Of a DNA stretch of 64,000 bases, positions 33,990-45,990 are shown one piece after another (the first letter of the stretch is position 1; every line of letters begins with the position of its first letter). The stretch is taken from positions 372,001-436,000 of the forward strand of contig JAACJP010000013.1 in the NCBI GenBank assembly GCA_013368375.1. Direction: 5' to 3'. The position numbers and the translations under genes are program-made. The notes below the pieces were generated by a model that made no database searches, was not told the DNA's origin, and worked only from the letters and a program-made list of their open reading frames with translations. Source of the stretch: Tricholomella constricta. Its lineage: Eukaryota; Basidiomycota; Agaricomycetes; Agaricales; Lyophyllaceae.

Positions 33990-36876
33990 GTCCAGCGGCG
34001 TGCAAATGCATGTCCTCCTCTCACTCTTGTACGCGTTTACAAGCTGATCGATCGCTTTAAAGCCACACCGTGCCCAAGGCCTCTACAGGCAATGGCAAGC
34101 CTCAGTTGAACAAGATTTCGTCCCAGTTGACTCAGAATAAGATCAGAGGGGGGGCGCAGGCTATGCGTAAGGATGGCCCACTTCCTTGACGATCCCTGAG
34201 TTGATTGATCAGTTCAGTTTATGCCGTGGGTCTGACCGAAGAGGATATGAATAAGCCACAGGTCCAGAGAATTTCTATTAACAAATTTAAACTATACTGA
34301 CGCGGGGTATATCAGATTGGAATATCCCCGATATGGTGGGAAGGTATGTGGACGCAGAATTCGATGATGAAATTATTTGACAAGCGCCGAAGGAAACCCA
34401 TGTAACTCTCATCTCGTACGTGGTTCTCCTGGTTCCTTCAACACGTATACGCTGATGATTATTAGCTCGATCTTGCGAGCCAAGTCAAAGAGGGATGCAA
34501 AGACGAAGATATGGTTGGACTCATATTCAATACTATCGGCGTGAGGTATTGGGACCGCGCTGTCTTGTTCAAACCAGCACTCATACGTAAATCACCAGTG
34601 ATGCGATAACGATGGGCACTGATGGTGCGGCCAGCCAGCCTGATCATTGTCCACCATGCTGATTTATTTGCGGATGTAGGAATGCGATATTCGTAGGTTG
34701 CATCCGCAAACACACTTGAACGACATCCTGATCATGTAAATAGGCTCCCGAGTCGTGATATCATAGCTGATTCCATAGAATCCGTAGGCTCTTCCTCTGT
34801 ATGCGCATAAAGGCAAACGCTGATGATTGATTCCAGGTCGTGATGGTATGACTCTCCTTACCTCCCAGTGTGATTCCAGTGCTCATTTGTTATTGAAGGC
34901 TCAACACTACGATGGCAATATCTCGATTCCGGGGTGCGACAAGAACATGCCAGGGTGCTTTATTGCCGCTGCTCGTCACAACCGCCCCACGATCCTCATA
35001 TATGGTGGAACGATTCAAGCAGGTACAAGGCATGTCGGTGAGTGACTCGCGACGTAGGTTAATCTGCGCAATTCAGTGGGTTTCAGATTGCCCGTCGATG
35101 GGATATAAGAAGGGAGGAACGGTGAACATTTCAGACGCCTTTGAATCCTACGGTCGGCTTGTTCTGCTGTTCAAAGAGCAGACGCTGGATATTCACTCAA
35201 TCACTCACGCAGGGGCGTTCGCCATCGGAAAGATCAGCGACGAAGAGAGGTTTGATGTCGTCCGGCATGCTTGTCCTGGAGCTGGGGCGTGCGGAGGAAT
35301 GTACACCGCTAACACCATGAGCTCGGCTCTGGAGGTCTGAATAAACACCAACAGCAGTACCTCAGCCTTTCTTTTCTGACAAGGTATTCACAGGCTCTTG
35401 GAATGTCTCTTCCGTACTCGTCAAGTACACCTGCGTCGTACCCGCGTAAGTCAATTGGTATGCCCGTAGTCGTAATATTGCTGACCATTCGTCAAAGAGA
35501 AGAAGCAAGAGTGCTTTAAAGCCGCCAAATATCTCAAGCGGCTTCTCGAGTTGGATATCAAACCAAGGTCAGTTAGTTCACTTGTTGCGCCAGAAGTCGC
35601 TGCTGAGACACAACAGGGATATCCTGACTCGAAATTCATTCATGAACGCCATCGTTATTGTCACAATCTTAGGCGGTTCGACCAATGCGGTAAGAGGAAT
35701 ATTATAACCTACATCAGCCGTGATTCAAAGAAGCATCTTCACAGGTTCTCCATCTACTGGCGATGGCAAGAGCTGCCGACGTGGAGCTCAGTATCGACGA
35801 TTTCCAACGTATAGGTGACAAGACACCTTACCTTGCCGATCTGAAGTATGTGTCTGCGATGGCAAGCCTCAAGACTCGAGTATTGATTGAGCACCATTTT
35901 TCGCAGGCCATCCGGCAAATATTATATGGAGGATATCCACAAGATTGGAGGTATACCGGCTATCCTCAAGTATCTGCTCAAAGAAACCGACCTCATCGAT
36001 GGCAGCCAACTCACGGTCACGGGAAAAACATTAGCGGAGAACCTCGAAGATGTGCCCGACCTCGAGTTTGAAAATCAGGATGTGATGCGCAAGCTGGATA
36101 ACCCTATCAAGGCGACTGGCCACTTGACAATTCTACGAGGCAACCTTGCACCTGGAACTGCAGTTGCCAAACTGACTGGGAAAGAGGGCTCTCACTTTGA
36201 GGTGAGCAATATAGATGTTTAATACTCGGATAAAATTGAAGAGAATCAAGGGCGTCGCGAGATGCTTCGACAGGTTAGTTCTAGGATGCGTATCGCCTTT
36301 TGACATCTGGAAACCATTGTCCTAAGCCTCGAAGGTTTCTATCCTGCACTCGAAGCTGGGGAAATTAAGGCAGGTACAGTCTTGATTTTCAGGTATCAAG
36401 GCCCGAAGGGAGCGCCTGGAATGCCCGAAATGCTTGGTAGAGTTTCCGCCGTGCGGATATCCGCAGTTTCTGAAATTCCATCTATGTAGGCCCAACAGGA
36501 GCGATTGCTGGCGCAGGCCTTGCGGGGTCGACGGCGTTAATTACGGATGGACGCTTTTCAGGTGCCAGCCGAGGCTTCATCATTGGCCATGTCGTACCAG
36601 AAGCTCGCGTTGGAGGTCCCATTGCTCTCGTAAAGGACGGTGACCGAATTGTCATAGATTCAGAGAGCAGAACCATCAACTGGCTTGTCGATGAAGAAGA
36701 ACAAGCGCGTCGCAAACAGGAATGGGATGCCTCTGGCAAAGGCGAGTTCAATGTGAAGCGTGGGGTCCTACTGAGATATGCTCGAGATGTTGCTGTAAGT
36801 TTCTTGCTTGAAACCCCGAGCGACGAAAAGACTCATCCTCCATTAGCCTGCAAGCGTTGGGGCATATTGTGATTAA
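33990..36876 (+). CDS. ILV3: Dihydroxyacid dehydratase, mitochondrial (Ilv3)
   Basis: Iron-sulfur enzyme of branched-chain amino-acid synthesis. Cluster and active-site blocks are all present: [66 protein letters not shown]. The spliced end is PASVGAYCD, stop 36874-36876. The N-terminal presequence is unresolved. Clear coding starts at [20 protein letters not shown] (about 34070); an ATG at 33990 or 34008 would need an implausibly short (34-nt) intron, so the true first exon may differ. The gene is unusually fragmented: exons of 26 nt (34599-34624), 13 nt (34680-34692), 40 nt (34744-34783) and 9 nt (34837-34845) are needed to read [27 protein letters not shown] and VVM in frame. All phases agree, so I call it functional rather than a pseudogene. 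Confidence 0.92.
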
Positions 36877-37029
36877 ATACAGATCCAGTGCGTCAATCAG
36901 TCGACAAGAGTGTAGGATATTGTAGCCAGTCATCGTCTGTACGCTGAAATAAATAAAAACTTCTGCCAAACCTGACGTTCAAGAAAATATCAGCCAACGA
37001 CATAACTTCCAGCACCGCTCACTCGTACC

Positions 37030-37707
37030 CTATTTCTTCGGCGATGTAGTTTTTTCTTCGAGAGTTTTGACGGCGGACAATGCACCGTTGGATAATGTGT
37101 GCGCTGGACTTGAGAGTTCCGTTCCGTTTGCGTGTTGCCTGTAGTCGCCACCATTGGCTTCCTGGTGACTATCATTGTCGTCTTTGAATGCCTGTTCGCC
37201 AGGCAGGCGGTGGCCAAGAAGTATAGCTGGATCTGGGGGCACCACGACATTCTCTTCTGGCAGCTTTGACCGCTTCTGGTCCTGCATGGCGTTCCCATCT
37301 CCGATCTTCCGTTTTCGCTGCTTCCGCTTATATCGTTTTCGAAAGTATATCGTGAAGCCCATGATCCATACTATGCCCATTACACCTCCACATACACTAC
37401 CAGCAATAAGTGGCGTCTTCAGCTTTTGCCTGGACATGAGAAGCCGCTAACTGGTGAGGATAGGGGAAACGCAACGCTTCAAGCTCTAACATACCTTGGC
37501 GCGACCGAGGAGGCCGCGAAAGCGGGGTAAGAGGGCGTTGGCTGCGCTATAGAGCCCTTTGAATAAACGCTTAACGCGGAATTCAGAATACATACGTGAA
37601 GCCTTCACCGCAGGCATGCTGGAGCCGCAGTGCCAATCTCCTCCTACAAGCTTGCTCCACGAAGATTGAGCCACATAAGGCCAAATAGAGATTAGATAAG
37701 ATCTCAT
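37030..37707 (-). CDS. Hypothetical small single-pass membrane protein
   Basis: The second exon (about 37447-37030) encodes a hydrophobic segment PLIAGSVCGGVMGIVWIMGF followed directly by a strongly basic stop-transfer stretch (RKRYKRKQRKRK) and a hydrophilic tail of about 90 residues. A possible first exon (37707-37487) joins through a short intron with matching phase (GLLGRAK to RLLMSRQK). An ATG at 37437 gives a 135-residue version without that exon. No recognisable domain. The topology suggests a Pro/Asn-rich cytosolic tail. It converges with ILV3 (153 bp between stops). Confidence 0.5.
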
Positions 37708-37757
37708 ATGTCCGGGCCGGCCACTTTAATTGGATATCTATTCTAAGCCGAAGCTTT

Positions 37758-39052
37758 CTACTCTGCCTCAGCAGTGGTTTCCGTGATTTGGATGTCGTGG
37801 ACGCTTTCCAGCCCTACAGAACGTAGGACATTCCCAATACCATTTGCTTTCAGCGCTTCCATTTCTTCCTCACTTTTGACAAGCAGCATTCCCGCGAACC
37901 CCAGTGCGTTGACACTGAGTGGGTCCCCAGTCTGTGGAAGCGTGTAGGTATCCTGTCGCCGAGGGATAAGGTGCATGTGCTCCAATGAAAGTAGTACGTT
38001 ATACGAGGGCCTCCCGGGCGGGTATTCTGGGTCATGGCGGATAGTTGACACGACGAGATCTAAGAGGGATAGGAAAATCGCGGACAACGTCTGTTCCAGT
38101 TTGTCTGACGTATACGATGAGAGTTGAGTTGGCAAGCGGGCCACATGGTTCGCGTAAATCAATCTTGTCAAGTAAAATGGTTTATCTGTGACGAGTCAGA
38201 GGGTGATACTTGAGAACACTGGCGGTACGAACCAGGCATTTCTAAATTTGCAGACCTGGCGAGCGATTCAATTGGAGGACCGTCGTCTTCCACAGGGATG
38301 AATTGGATATGTTTATGTGGTTGGCTTGCACCGCTGTTATCGCCACCTAGTTTTCGAAAGTAAGGCGGTATTGTCATAGGACAAGATCCCTGCGTATTCA
38401 CGCACAATTATAAAACGCAAAGTATCGCTTTCCCGACTTGCGAGCCGCGACGAGAAGCAGATACGCCTGAACGAGGTCAGAGGGCATCAGAGGGGACGAT
38501 TGAGATTGAAACTCTGTACGAGATTATCAGTCAGGACCATCATTTCCTAAACGTTAATAGTCGACCTCGAGTAATGAGGAGAAAATGGTCAGGAACGAGG
38601 GCGTATTTATTCAGCTAATTGGGGCGTAGCTTAGCTCTCGAGAGGGCGGGCGACGATAGTGAAATCCTACATACCAGCACGACATACTCTGTTCCGTCTT
38701 CGTCCTTCAGATCTCCAATGTGAAGGTTTGCGTTGTATGGCGGAGTGAATGGATCGACGCGATTCCTTTCCCTGTCGTCAGCAAAGCCAGCTTTTGCGAC
38801 GGAATTGGTTTCATGATCAAGGGTTCGAGGTTGAGGTTTCCTTTGTAGTGCAGGACATAACCTGATTTCAAACTGACAAACGTTGAAGCCCTCAGCATGA
38901 AATTGTACCCGCAGAAGCATCGATGATCGCACCTCTACACCCAGCTCCTCGACTTTAGCTACTGTCGATGGAAAGAAGAACAGATCGCCAGAGTCGCGAG
39001 CATGCGCGAAATTCTTGGACACAGAGGCGATTATTATATCAGATGGTGACAT
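37758..39052 (-). CDS. APA2: Diadenosine tetraphosphate phosphorylase (Apa1/Apa2 type)
   Basis: Cleaves Ap4A with phosphate to ADP and ATP. The spliced protein starts MSPSDIIIASVSKNFAHARD. Next come FEIRLCPALQRKPQPR, DPFTPPYNANLHIGDL, NKYALVPDHFLLITR, SDLVQAYLLLVAARKSGKRY and the catalytic HIT-like block CGDNSGASQPHKHIQFIPVE (about 38330), where the HKH supplies the nucleophile. The C-terminal part has SYNVLLSLEHMHLIPRRQ and SVNALGFAGMLLVKSEEEME, the usual fungal end. An in-frame ATG at 39082 would add ten residues. Introns are short. Confidence 0.92.
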
Positions 39053-39390
39053 GACAATAGCGAGAAGAGCACGGATCGACACACTACAGAACGGAAATTT
39101 GGGACCGACGTCTGCGTTGATTAGAGAAAAGGAGTCTTAATCTTTTGAATTTCGACTCGTCAATCATCTTCGATTGACACTCAGGTTACAGTGAAAGTCA
39201 GACTATGATAAGTGGGTATCGAAACAAAAGCGGGATCGCAAGCAGGCAAATTGATATGACTGAAGCGAGAGGTGACACCACATGAAAAGAGTGTATGGTG
39301 GTTCCAGCCCACTGAGATAGCACTCCCTCTCCTCCTGCGTCCGAAATGAACAAGACTTATCCTCAAATGGGGCTGGAGCGACCTTGGGTA

Positions 39391-40024
39391 TCAGGCGTCT
39401 CCAGCCTTACCCCGATTCCCCTTCGCTTCAGCCATTGTTTCTCCGAGAAGTTGCGCACGAGTGTAGCATATGGCCGCCATAAATGACCATATAGCGGCGT
39501 TCGTACCCTAAAAAGCATTGTAGATCAGCCAGGAAATAATAGGTTTAAATCAAGGCAAACCTGATAGAACAGTATTGTAAGGAAAGTCTGAAACAGCAGC
39601 AGTACGATTCGTAGAACGATGCTCCGATGGATCGCAAGCGATTTGAGTTGTGGAAGGGGGAACTCGAGCGCTATTATGAACATGCCCAGTAGCATGGTGA
39701 GGATTTGAACAACAGGGACCTTGACAATGATGCTGATGAAAATGGCGGCGCTGGGGGGGCTCTGCGAACGTCATCGTAAGAGAATGATTTATGCCGCTTC
39801 AAAACATCCAACGTACTGGAATCCTCCAGGATCACGCAAGGTTCCACCAACAAAGTCCCAAAAGAACTTGCGATAGAAGAGTCCAAAGAATGCGGCCCAG
39901 ACGCCATCTTGCAGCACGATAGATGAGGTGATGAATCGGGTACTTGAGAGACTCTGCCAAACTCACAAATGCTCGCAGTGATGGCTGTAAGGCGAGAGTA
40001 TTCATGCCAAACGAGGTTTCCCAT
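39391..40024 (-). CDS. Conserved basidiomycete multipass membrane protein
   Basis: Small protein of roughly 160 residues with about four hydrophobic segments. Spliced blocks: MGNLVWHEYSRLTAITASIY, GVWAAFFGLFYRKFFWDFVG, GTLRDPGGFQ, AAIFISIIVKVPVVQILTML, IVLRIVLLLFQTFLTILFYQ and AAIWSFMAAICYTRAQLLGE, ending GNRGKAGDA. I recognise this as a family found across basidiomycetes (annotated as a DUF, I believe DUF7727) without known function. Three short introns. The start at 40024 is well supported by MGNLVWHEYSRL. Confidence 0.75.
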
Positions 40025-40520
40025 TATGAATACAAGAGCGCTTCAGGTTCGAAATGTGCGTGCAGGGAAAGGATGGGACCAGCTCAGGGAAAGGAGAAGA
40101 CTTGCTTCGGCGAGTGGGAGAGGGAACAGCTATAAATGGATGAAACAGCAGTCAACGAGCACAGCTCGACTCGAAGAAAAGCACAGAAGAAAGAAAGAGA
40201 GGACGAAGGCTCGAAAGGGAGTACAAGAGAGGAAAGATATGCCACAACTCATAATGACCACCCTTGACATCGGACTTACAAATTCACACTGATCCCGGTT
40301 TCCAAGTCACCCTTAAAGATCAACTCGACATGCGCGGTGATATAGATAAATTATATGTATGTACCAGCCATGGGCCATGGGTAATAAACTATTGTATCAT
40401 CCAGCCCCAATCCCCTCTTATTATTCTATGTCCAGAGGTGGAGGCCGGCGGCTCGGCCGCCTCGGACTGCTATTGGCACTCTACATCACTGATACTCAGT
40501 CGCAGCATCGTAACCAACTG
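40025..40520. other. Intergenic: upstream of the multipass gene, downstream of the surface-protein gene
   Basis: About 500 bp with no convincing coding capacity on either strand. It contains the 5' region of the gene at 39391-40024 and the 3' UTR of the gene ending at 40521. A GC-rich patch near 40440-40465 (GGAGGCCGGCGGCTCGGCCGCCTC) is partly self-complementary. Confidence 0.5.
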
Positions 40521-42314
40521 TTAATCGTGACTTACCATCACCGGATCCAGCCCTCTGGATGCACCAACTCTGGGCGATGCCAGATGGTCGGACTCCGGAC
40601 TTTCGGGCACTGGGGGCACAAGCGCTGTCGAGGACCGAGATGACGATGCATCGCTAGCATAAGAAGGATCGCTATAGTAGCTCGGAGCAATCGAATGCCT
40701 CGCCATCGTTTCCCTTTTGGCAGACGCCGATGAGAGAGTAGCCGGAGGTGGTGGTGGGGGAACATAGGTAGGAATAGGGAAACTTGGGGCTTGTCTGATA
40801 CGAGCAAATCCGGCCTCCATCATACTCGCTCCCTGCATGGGAAGAGCGGGAGTCATAGGTGAGGCTGGCGAATGGATGGCCTGTTTACGTTTACGGTGGC
40901 GGAGGAAGAGAAACACGAGCGCCAAAAGGATAATCAAGCCCACCACACCCCCAATTACGCCACCGATTATGGGGGCCAATGACCGAGATTTAGACGCTTG
41001 TGAAGTTGATCCAGTCGGTCTACATGTTCTGAGGATGAGATCAAAAAAACAGTTGGAGGGCTGGCTTAACAGACGTTGATGAGCCCAAGCCTCCCGAGGC
41101 GGCATCAGAATTAGGTGGATTATTATTACTGGAAGGAGTGTCAGAAGAAAAGACTGTAATTGCATCAATGTCCATGAAGGGTCCTGTTCCTTCTTGAGCA
41201 ATGGAGGACATTGTTAGAACGTGAGGCTGGGAACCCAAATTATTGGCGTAATACTAGGATACTGTTGAGCTTTGACCTTTTGGAACAGACCTTTAAACCT
41301 ACCAAGAGAACCTAGGAAGAAAGATCCGTCAGATTGAAAAAACAGCCAAATTAAATGGCGAAATACCTGTGGATGAAGAGATGACACAAATCCATTTGCT
41401 CCGCCAGTGGATACCTTTGCGTGACCATCCAACGTAATTCGGACGTTTGCATGGTCGGGAGCCATTGTTCCATAAACTGCCACAGCATCGCCGATGAAGG
41501 ATATAGATGCAGATGCATCAGGTGTATTTGTGAAACTACAAACAGTCGGTTCAGAGGCGAGCCGAGAGTTGTGAAAAGAAGTTACAGACTGAAGGGTACC
41601 ATTCATAAATCCTTCGTTTTGATTCTGACCCCAGGCGGAACTTGAGGGCAAGTATTGAATACTGGGATGAGAATCATCGTAGGTTGTCGCGGTCATTTTC
41701 GCACTGTAGAAAATATTTGTGAATTATTGAGATGGATAGTTCATGAGAAATCACGTTGAAGACGACGCTTGGGTTTGCACATTTACCCAGTCGATGTCAA
41801 TCGGAGCGCCTCCTGTATTGGTAAGAACCGCAGTATGGGGTCCGTTAACCAAGCCAGACGCAGAGCCAAGAAGTTGATTGACAGAATCCTGTGCACTATT
41901 AGCGCTACCGCTGGCGATTGTCTGACCGTCGACAGAAATCGTGAATGTCCCGTAATTCGACCTGCGGCCTCCAAAGACCGATATCCCAGTACCTACAGAG
42001 TATTTGCAATAGTGCACAGGCAATTTATGAATTGGGCGTACCATTGAAATTGATCGTGGCTGTTGCTCCCTGCGCAGATGTCGTGTGAAGGGATCTACCC
42101 GAGTATGACTGGGAAAACGTGAACAAGGAGGAAATCCATCAGGGATGGCGACTCACTGCAACTAGCGCATCAGTAGAAGGAGTATCAGTCCAAACGCCGT
42201 CCGGCGCATAAGAAATCAGAGGAGAGCTGTCTTCAACTATAGAAGAGTCGATGGCAAAGTCCATTATTTCCGATGTATGTATATGAGCTCACCTTTGAGA
42301 TCGAAGAAGGCCAT
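40521..42314 (-). CDS. Single-pass surface protein with tandem beta-sandwich-like ectodomain
   Basis: Spliced start MAFFDLK then VEDSSPLISYAPDGVWTDTP, with no obvious signal peptide. Two similar extracellular-type modules follow. The first has ATINFNGTGISVFGGRRSNY, GTFTISVDGQTIASG and HTAVLTNTGGAPIDIDWVNV. The second has ASISFIGDAVAVYGTMAPDH, ANVRITLDGHAKVSTGG and LTMSSIAQEGTGPFMDIDAI. Then come a Ser/Asn-rich stalk, a transmembrane helix APIIGGVIGGVVGLIILLAL, a basic anchor RHRKRKQ and a Pro/Ser-rich cytosolic tail of about 110 residues. This architecture is common in agaricomycete genomes and of unknown role (galactose-binding-like fold inferred). The stop lies just after a GTAAGT; if that donor is used the protein ends at a TGA only a few residues earlier, so little changes. 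Confidence 0.72.
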
Positions 42315-42741
42315 CGAGGCAGAAGAACGAAAGGAAAAAAGGAAAAAGAAGAAAAAAAGTGAAGAGAAATAGAACGAAGGAGGAGGTCAACGTCGAGGGT
42401 TGTTCGTGTACTACCCTGATGAAAGACACATCATACGTCAATCGTAGTACTTCGCCCGGCGCTGGGACAACTGATGTCGGCAGTCAAGTGCCCACGAGGT
42501 AGTAGTGATTCCGGGCGAGGCCGGGCTGTCACTGTGCCTAGCACTGATGAAGCTGAACAACCAGATAAGTATCATTGAAATTTATGTTCCCGCTGAAACA
42601 AGTCTGCTCGTTGTCCAGGTAAACGTTAACGTTCCAAAAAGCTTGGCGAGTTTGATCTCATAGCCAATCTGAGAGCATCTAGATTTAACAAGCGCAAATA
42701 CTGATCATGAAGGCCCCTCTTGTGAAAGTCTCTAGCCCACC
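42315..42741. promoter_or_regulatory. Divergent intergenic region (putative bidirectional promoter)
   Basis: 427 bp between two divergent start codons. An 8-bp inverted repeat, TCGCCCGG at 42452-42459 and CCGGGCGA at 42511-42518, is the only symmetric element I noticed. Purine-rich runs (42330-42380) lie next to the minus-strand gene's start. Confidence 0.4.
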
Positions 42742-45700
42742 ATGCCACCCAAGCCCAAGCACTCTAAGCCGGCTGCTACGCCGTCTGCATCGCGCTCACT
42801 TGTTCCTGTCGGCCCTCGGCATGTTTCAACCAGAGGAAAGAACCATGGCACCCGCGATGAAAACGGCGAGAAACCAACCACAACTCGTGCATTAATACTA
42901 CGCAACGGAAAGCATGGTGCGCGAGGTACAGGGGAGTTGGTTCTTGCGACGAAACTCAGTGGAAGGGAAAAGCTCGATCTCCTCGCAGGTATGCGATCTA
43001 ATCTTGAGGAGATCATAACGAATGGAGAAGACTGATGGGCCTGCAAAAGAGGACCTTATTGAGAAGTCCAAGACGACACTCATGAGGCCTTTTCGTCTCG
43101 AACAATGCTTGAAGATTGCGGAGTCCCAATGTAATGGTGAGTGTTACCGTCCATGATTATGACTTTGGAGAACTTAACAATCACAATCACGACATCAGCT
43201 TTCTTGGATGATATAACCAACCTTCGAGATCCACAGCTCTTTCTACATTTAATCCAAGCTGAATTGAATGCTCGGACTAAAAAAGACGACCAGAAGAGTG
43301 ACTCGCTCAAGAATTCCTCATATGTCGCTTCAGTGGTTGCAACAAGGCAAGCCCAGACTTCAGTTAGCAAGCGATATTCACTGATTGTGGAGCTGTGCAG
43401 GATACACAACGCTTACATGCTTGCATCTGCTTGGAAGCTTGTCTCTGAAACGTTAGCACAGCTTACCATTGATGGGCTGACTGACGGCACAGTCAAGTCG
43501 CAATTAAAGAATAACGCAAGCATGCGCACACGTTATCTTGTCTTATACGACCTGGTCCGCATACTGGTCAACATAAGCCAATCTAAATTCTCCGTTCTTG
43601 CGACTACCACGCGTAAGGTGGTCGATTTCGGCCATTTTGAGCAGACCTGATATTTTCCTATGTAGCGCACTATGCCCGCTACTTCAAGCCAGCCCCAGAT
43701 AGTGCAGATGCCGCCGAGCCAGAGATAATTTTCGACTGGGCGGAACTGAGAGACGCTTGTGTGTCTTTCCTGGACTCGATCATCATCGAGTTGTGCTTCC
43801 CTCGCGCCCCCTATCCCAAAGACATCTTATATCAAGTCCTTCATGACGCAGTCCATGAGTCCCCAAAGGAAGCGAAACGTTTCCCTCAGGAATTATGGAA
43901 CGCTGTTGGAGATCTCTCGGTATTTCTTTAGGCTTCTTTTTAAGTGTAATGCTGACCTCGTTTCAGATATCCGTCGAACTTCAACAACTGCTGGAAGCCC
44001 CATTGGCAAGCCCAGACGGCGAAGTATGGAAGGGCGCACCGCGTGAGATGCCTGAAGAATACGAGACCTGGGTTGATGCTCAGCTTTATTCCGAAAAGGC
44101 GTCTGGAGAATATGCGAATTTTAAGGATCTTATTTTCCCGCTGGAAAGAACGAGAACGAAAGGCGTTCTCGACAACATGTGGAAATACGTCAATCTTGTA
44201 GGTCCAATTGTCCTTGTGATTTTCAAGTCAACTGACGCGAGCATGGACACGAAGAATTACAAAGCTGTTTCAGGGGACGATATCGACACACTTTGGGGAT
44301 TGACTGATGCCCTTAGCCCTACGCCACAATGGCACGCATTTTACATGCCCAATTTGGCCGGCTACGATTTGGATACCGAACCATCTCCTGCTGGTTTTAA
44401 GGGTAAGAAGAAAAATACCAAACTTCTTGCAATCGCCAGTGGACCTGCAAACGACAGCGACGATTCTATGCCTGAATTACAATCTGTTTCTAATTCGTCG
44501 GATGAATTTGACAGCGAAGATGACGATGACTCGGAGGAGGAAGGCGGCGATTACGAGAGTGACTCTGACGAAAACGGGTACGACACAGAGGAGGAGGATG
44601 AATTGCGGGAGATGCTGAGGGAAGCCATGGACACGGCGCATGAAGCCGATTGGCTTCATTCCGCTAAAGTAGATGGTGGGATCGACCCTTTCGAACAAGA
44701 TTATCGTAAAGGGAATCCATTTTTGAAGCTTTTGGGCTCTTTGCGAGGTACGTTGACGGGTTTTAGAGTCTCTTACAGACTTAACACGTCTCTAAGGCCG
44801 CATGTTTTCCTCGAGTGCTAAGCTTAAGGCTGCGACTCGTACGGAGCCCCTCAAGCCCAAACTCGGTCGTATATTCAAGCCATCAGCTCCACCAACAACG
44901 AGCAAGCCGGTCCCACCTCCTCCAATCAAGCCTGCTCAACCATTGAAACCTATCAGTGAGCTTATCGTTTCAAAAATTCCCTCGATCTAACAATTGACGC
45001 AACCATCGAAGCCAAAAGTTACAAGGCCACTGTGGAAGATTTAGAGGATGAGGATGAGGTCCAAGCCAAGAAGAGGAAGAAGAAGAAGCCCAAGAAGAAG
45101 AAGAAGCCGACCGCCTCTGTTGAGACACAAGAAGCAGTTGCTGTAGACGTTCCTCAATCGCCCGCGGTGTCGTCCTCTCCACCTCCGGCAGCGGGAGCGC
45201 CCACACCACCCACGTCTCTCCCTGCGCTTGCTGATAAAGTAGCGCCTCCTAGCCTCAAGACTTCGGCTTCTTATGGATCAACGGCATCGCTGCCGCTCTT
45301 TACTGAGACTGTGGCGCAGTCTGCACGGTCTTATATCCAGGCGGAGAACCTCGACGCTCAGAAATCCAAGGTCAAGTCAAGGCCCAGTCATGCCACTGTG
45401 TTTACGGATAAGCCTGCAAAGAGAGGATTCTTTTCGAAGCTCATGAGCCGCGCTAAAGGTGATGATACGGAAGCCGAGCCGCAAAAGGACGCCAAACATA
45501 GCTGGTTCTCGAAGTTGAGCAAAAGGTCGAACAGCCTGATGCATCAGCTGCTCAATACTGCCGAGGATGAGATGCAGGGCATTGCGCCCATGAAATGGGA
45601 TAATTTTGTCAAGGTCGTATCTATTCCAACTTCTGGTGTGCTCATCTGCTGAATGCCTTTGCAGCTCATGCGAGAGATGGGCTTCGAGTACGATCCTAGT

Positions 45701-45990
45701 ACTGCTGGATCGAGTGTTCGCTTTGATCCTCCCGATAAACGCGATAAGGTCATTCGACGTAGTTTGCTCCCGTCATTCATTCACTGACTGTCTTTGCTAT
45801 TGATAGCCCATCACTTTCCATAAACGTTTGTCCCTGCCATCCCGTCACTTCCATGCTTCATCTTACTTGCCTACCTTTAGCCCACCCCGACCCTACTATC
45901 CAGCCTACCAAGTTGAAAGATTATGCAAAGCGGTTAAAGAGATCCTACGGTTGGAACGAACAAGACTTTTTGAGGCAGACCGCGATTTAA
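42742..45990 (+). CDS. Unknown basidiomycete protein with C-terminal HicA-like fold
   Basis: Long multi-exon gene. The N-terminus is basic and disordered (MPPKPKHSKPAATPSASRSL). A helical region follows (ITNLRDPQLFLHLIQAELNA; RTRYLVLYDLVRILVNISQS; DACVSFLDSIIIELCFPRAP), then a very acidic stretch near 44510-44610, a Pro-rich and Lys-rich linker (KKRKKKKPKKKKK), and a basic segment with FFSKLMSRAKG and WFSKLSKRSNS repeats. The last 75 residues read KWDNFVKLMREMGFEYDPST, AGSSVRFDPPDKRDK, PITFHKPHPDPTIQPTKLKD and YAKRLKRSYGWNEQDFLRQ. This follows the alpha-beta-beta-beta-alpha pattern of HicA/dsRBD-like domains. The frame changes near 43022 without a clear splice site: either an indel, an unrecognised intron, or a true start at ATG 43022. 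Function unknown. Confidence 0.6.

Noticed and set aside
33990..36876. ILV3 as a pseudogene
   Set aside because: Apparent breaks are all explained by short GT-AG introns and microexons with consistent phases; cluster cysteines are intact.
45560..45990. A working HicA/HicB toxin-antitoxin system
   Set aside because: The similarity is to a C-terminal domain of a large spliced eukaryotic protein; no HicB-like neighbour is visible and the usual His position is changed.
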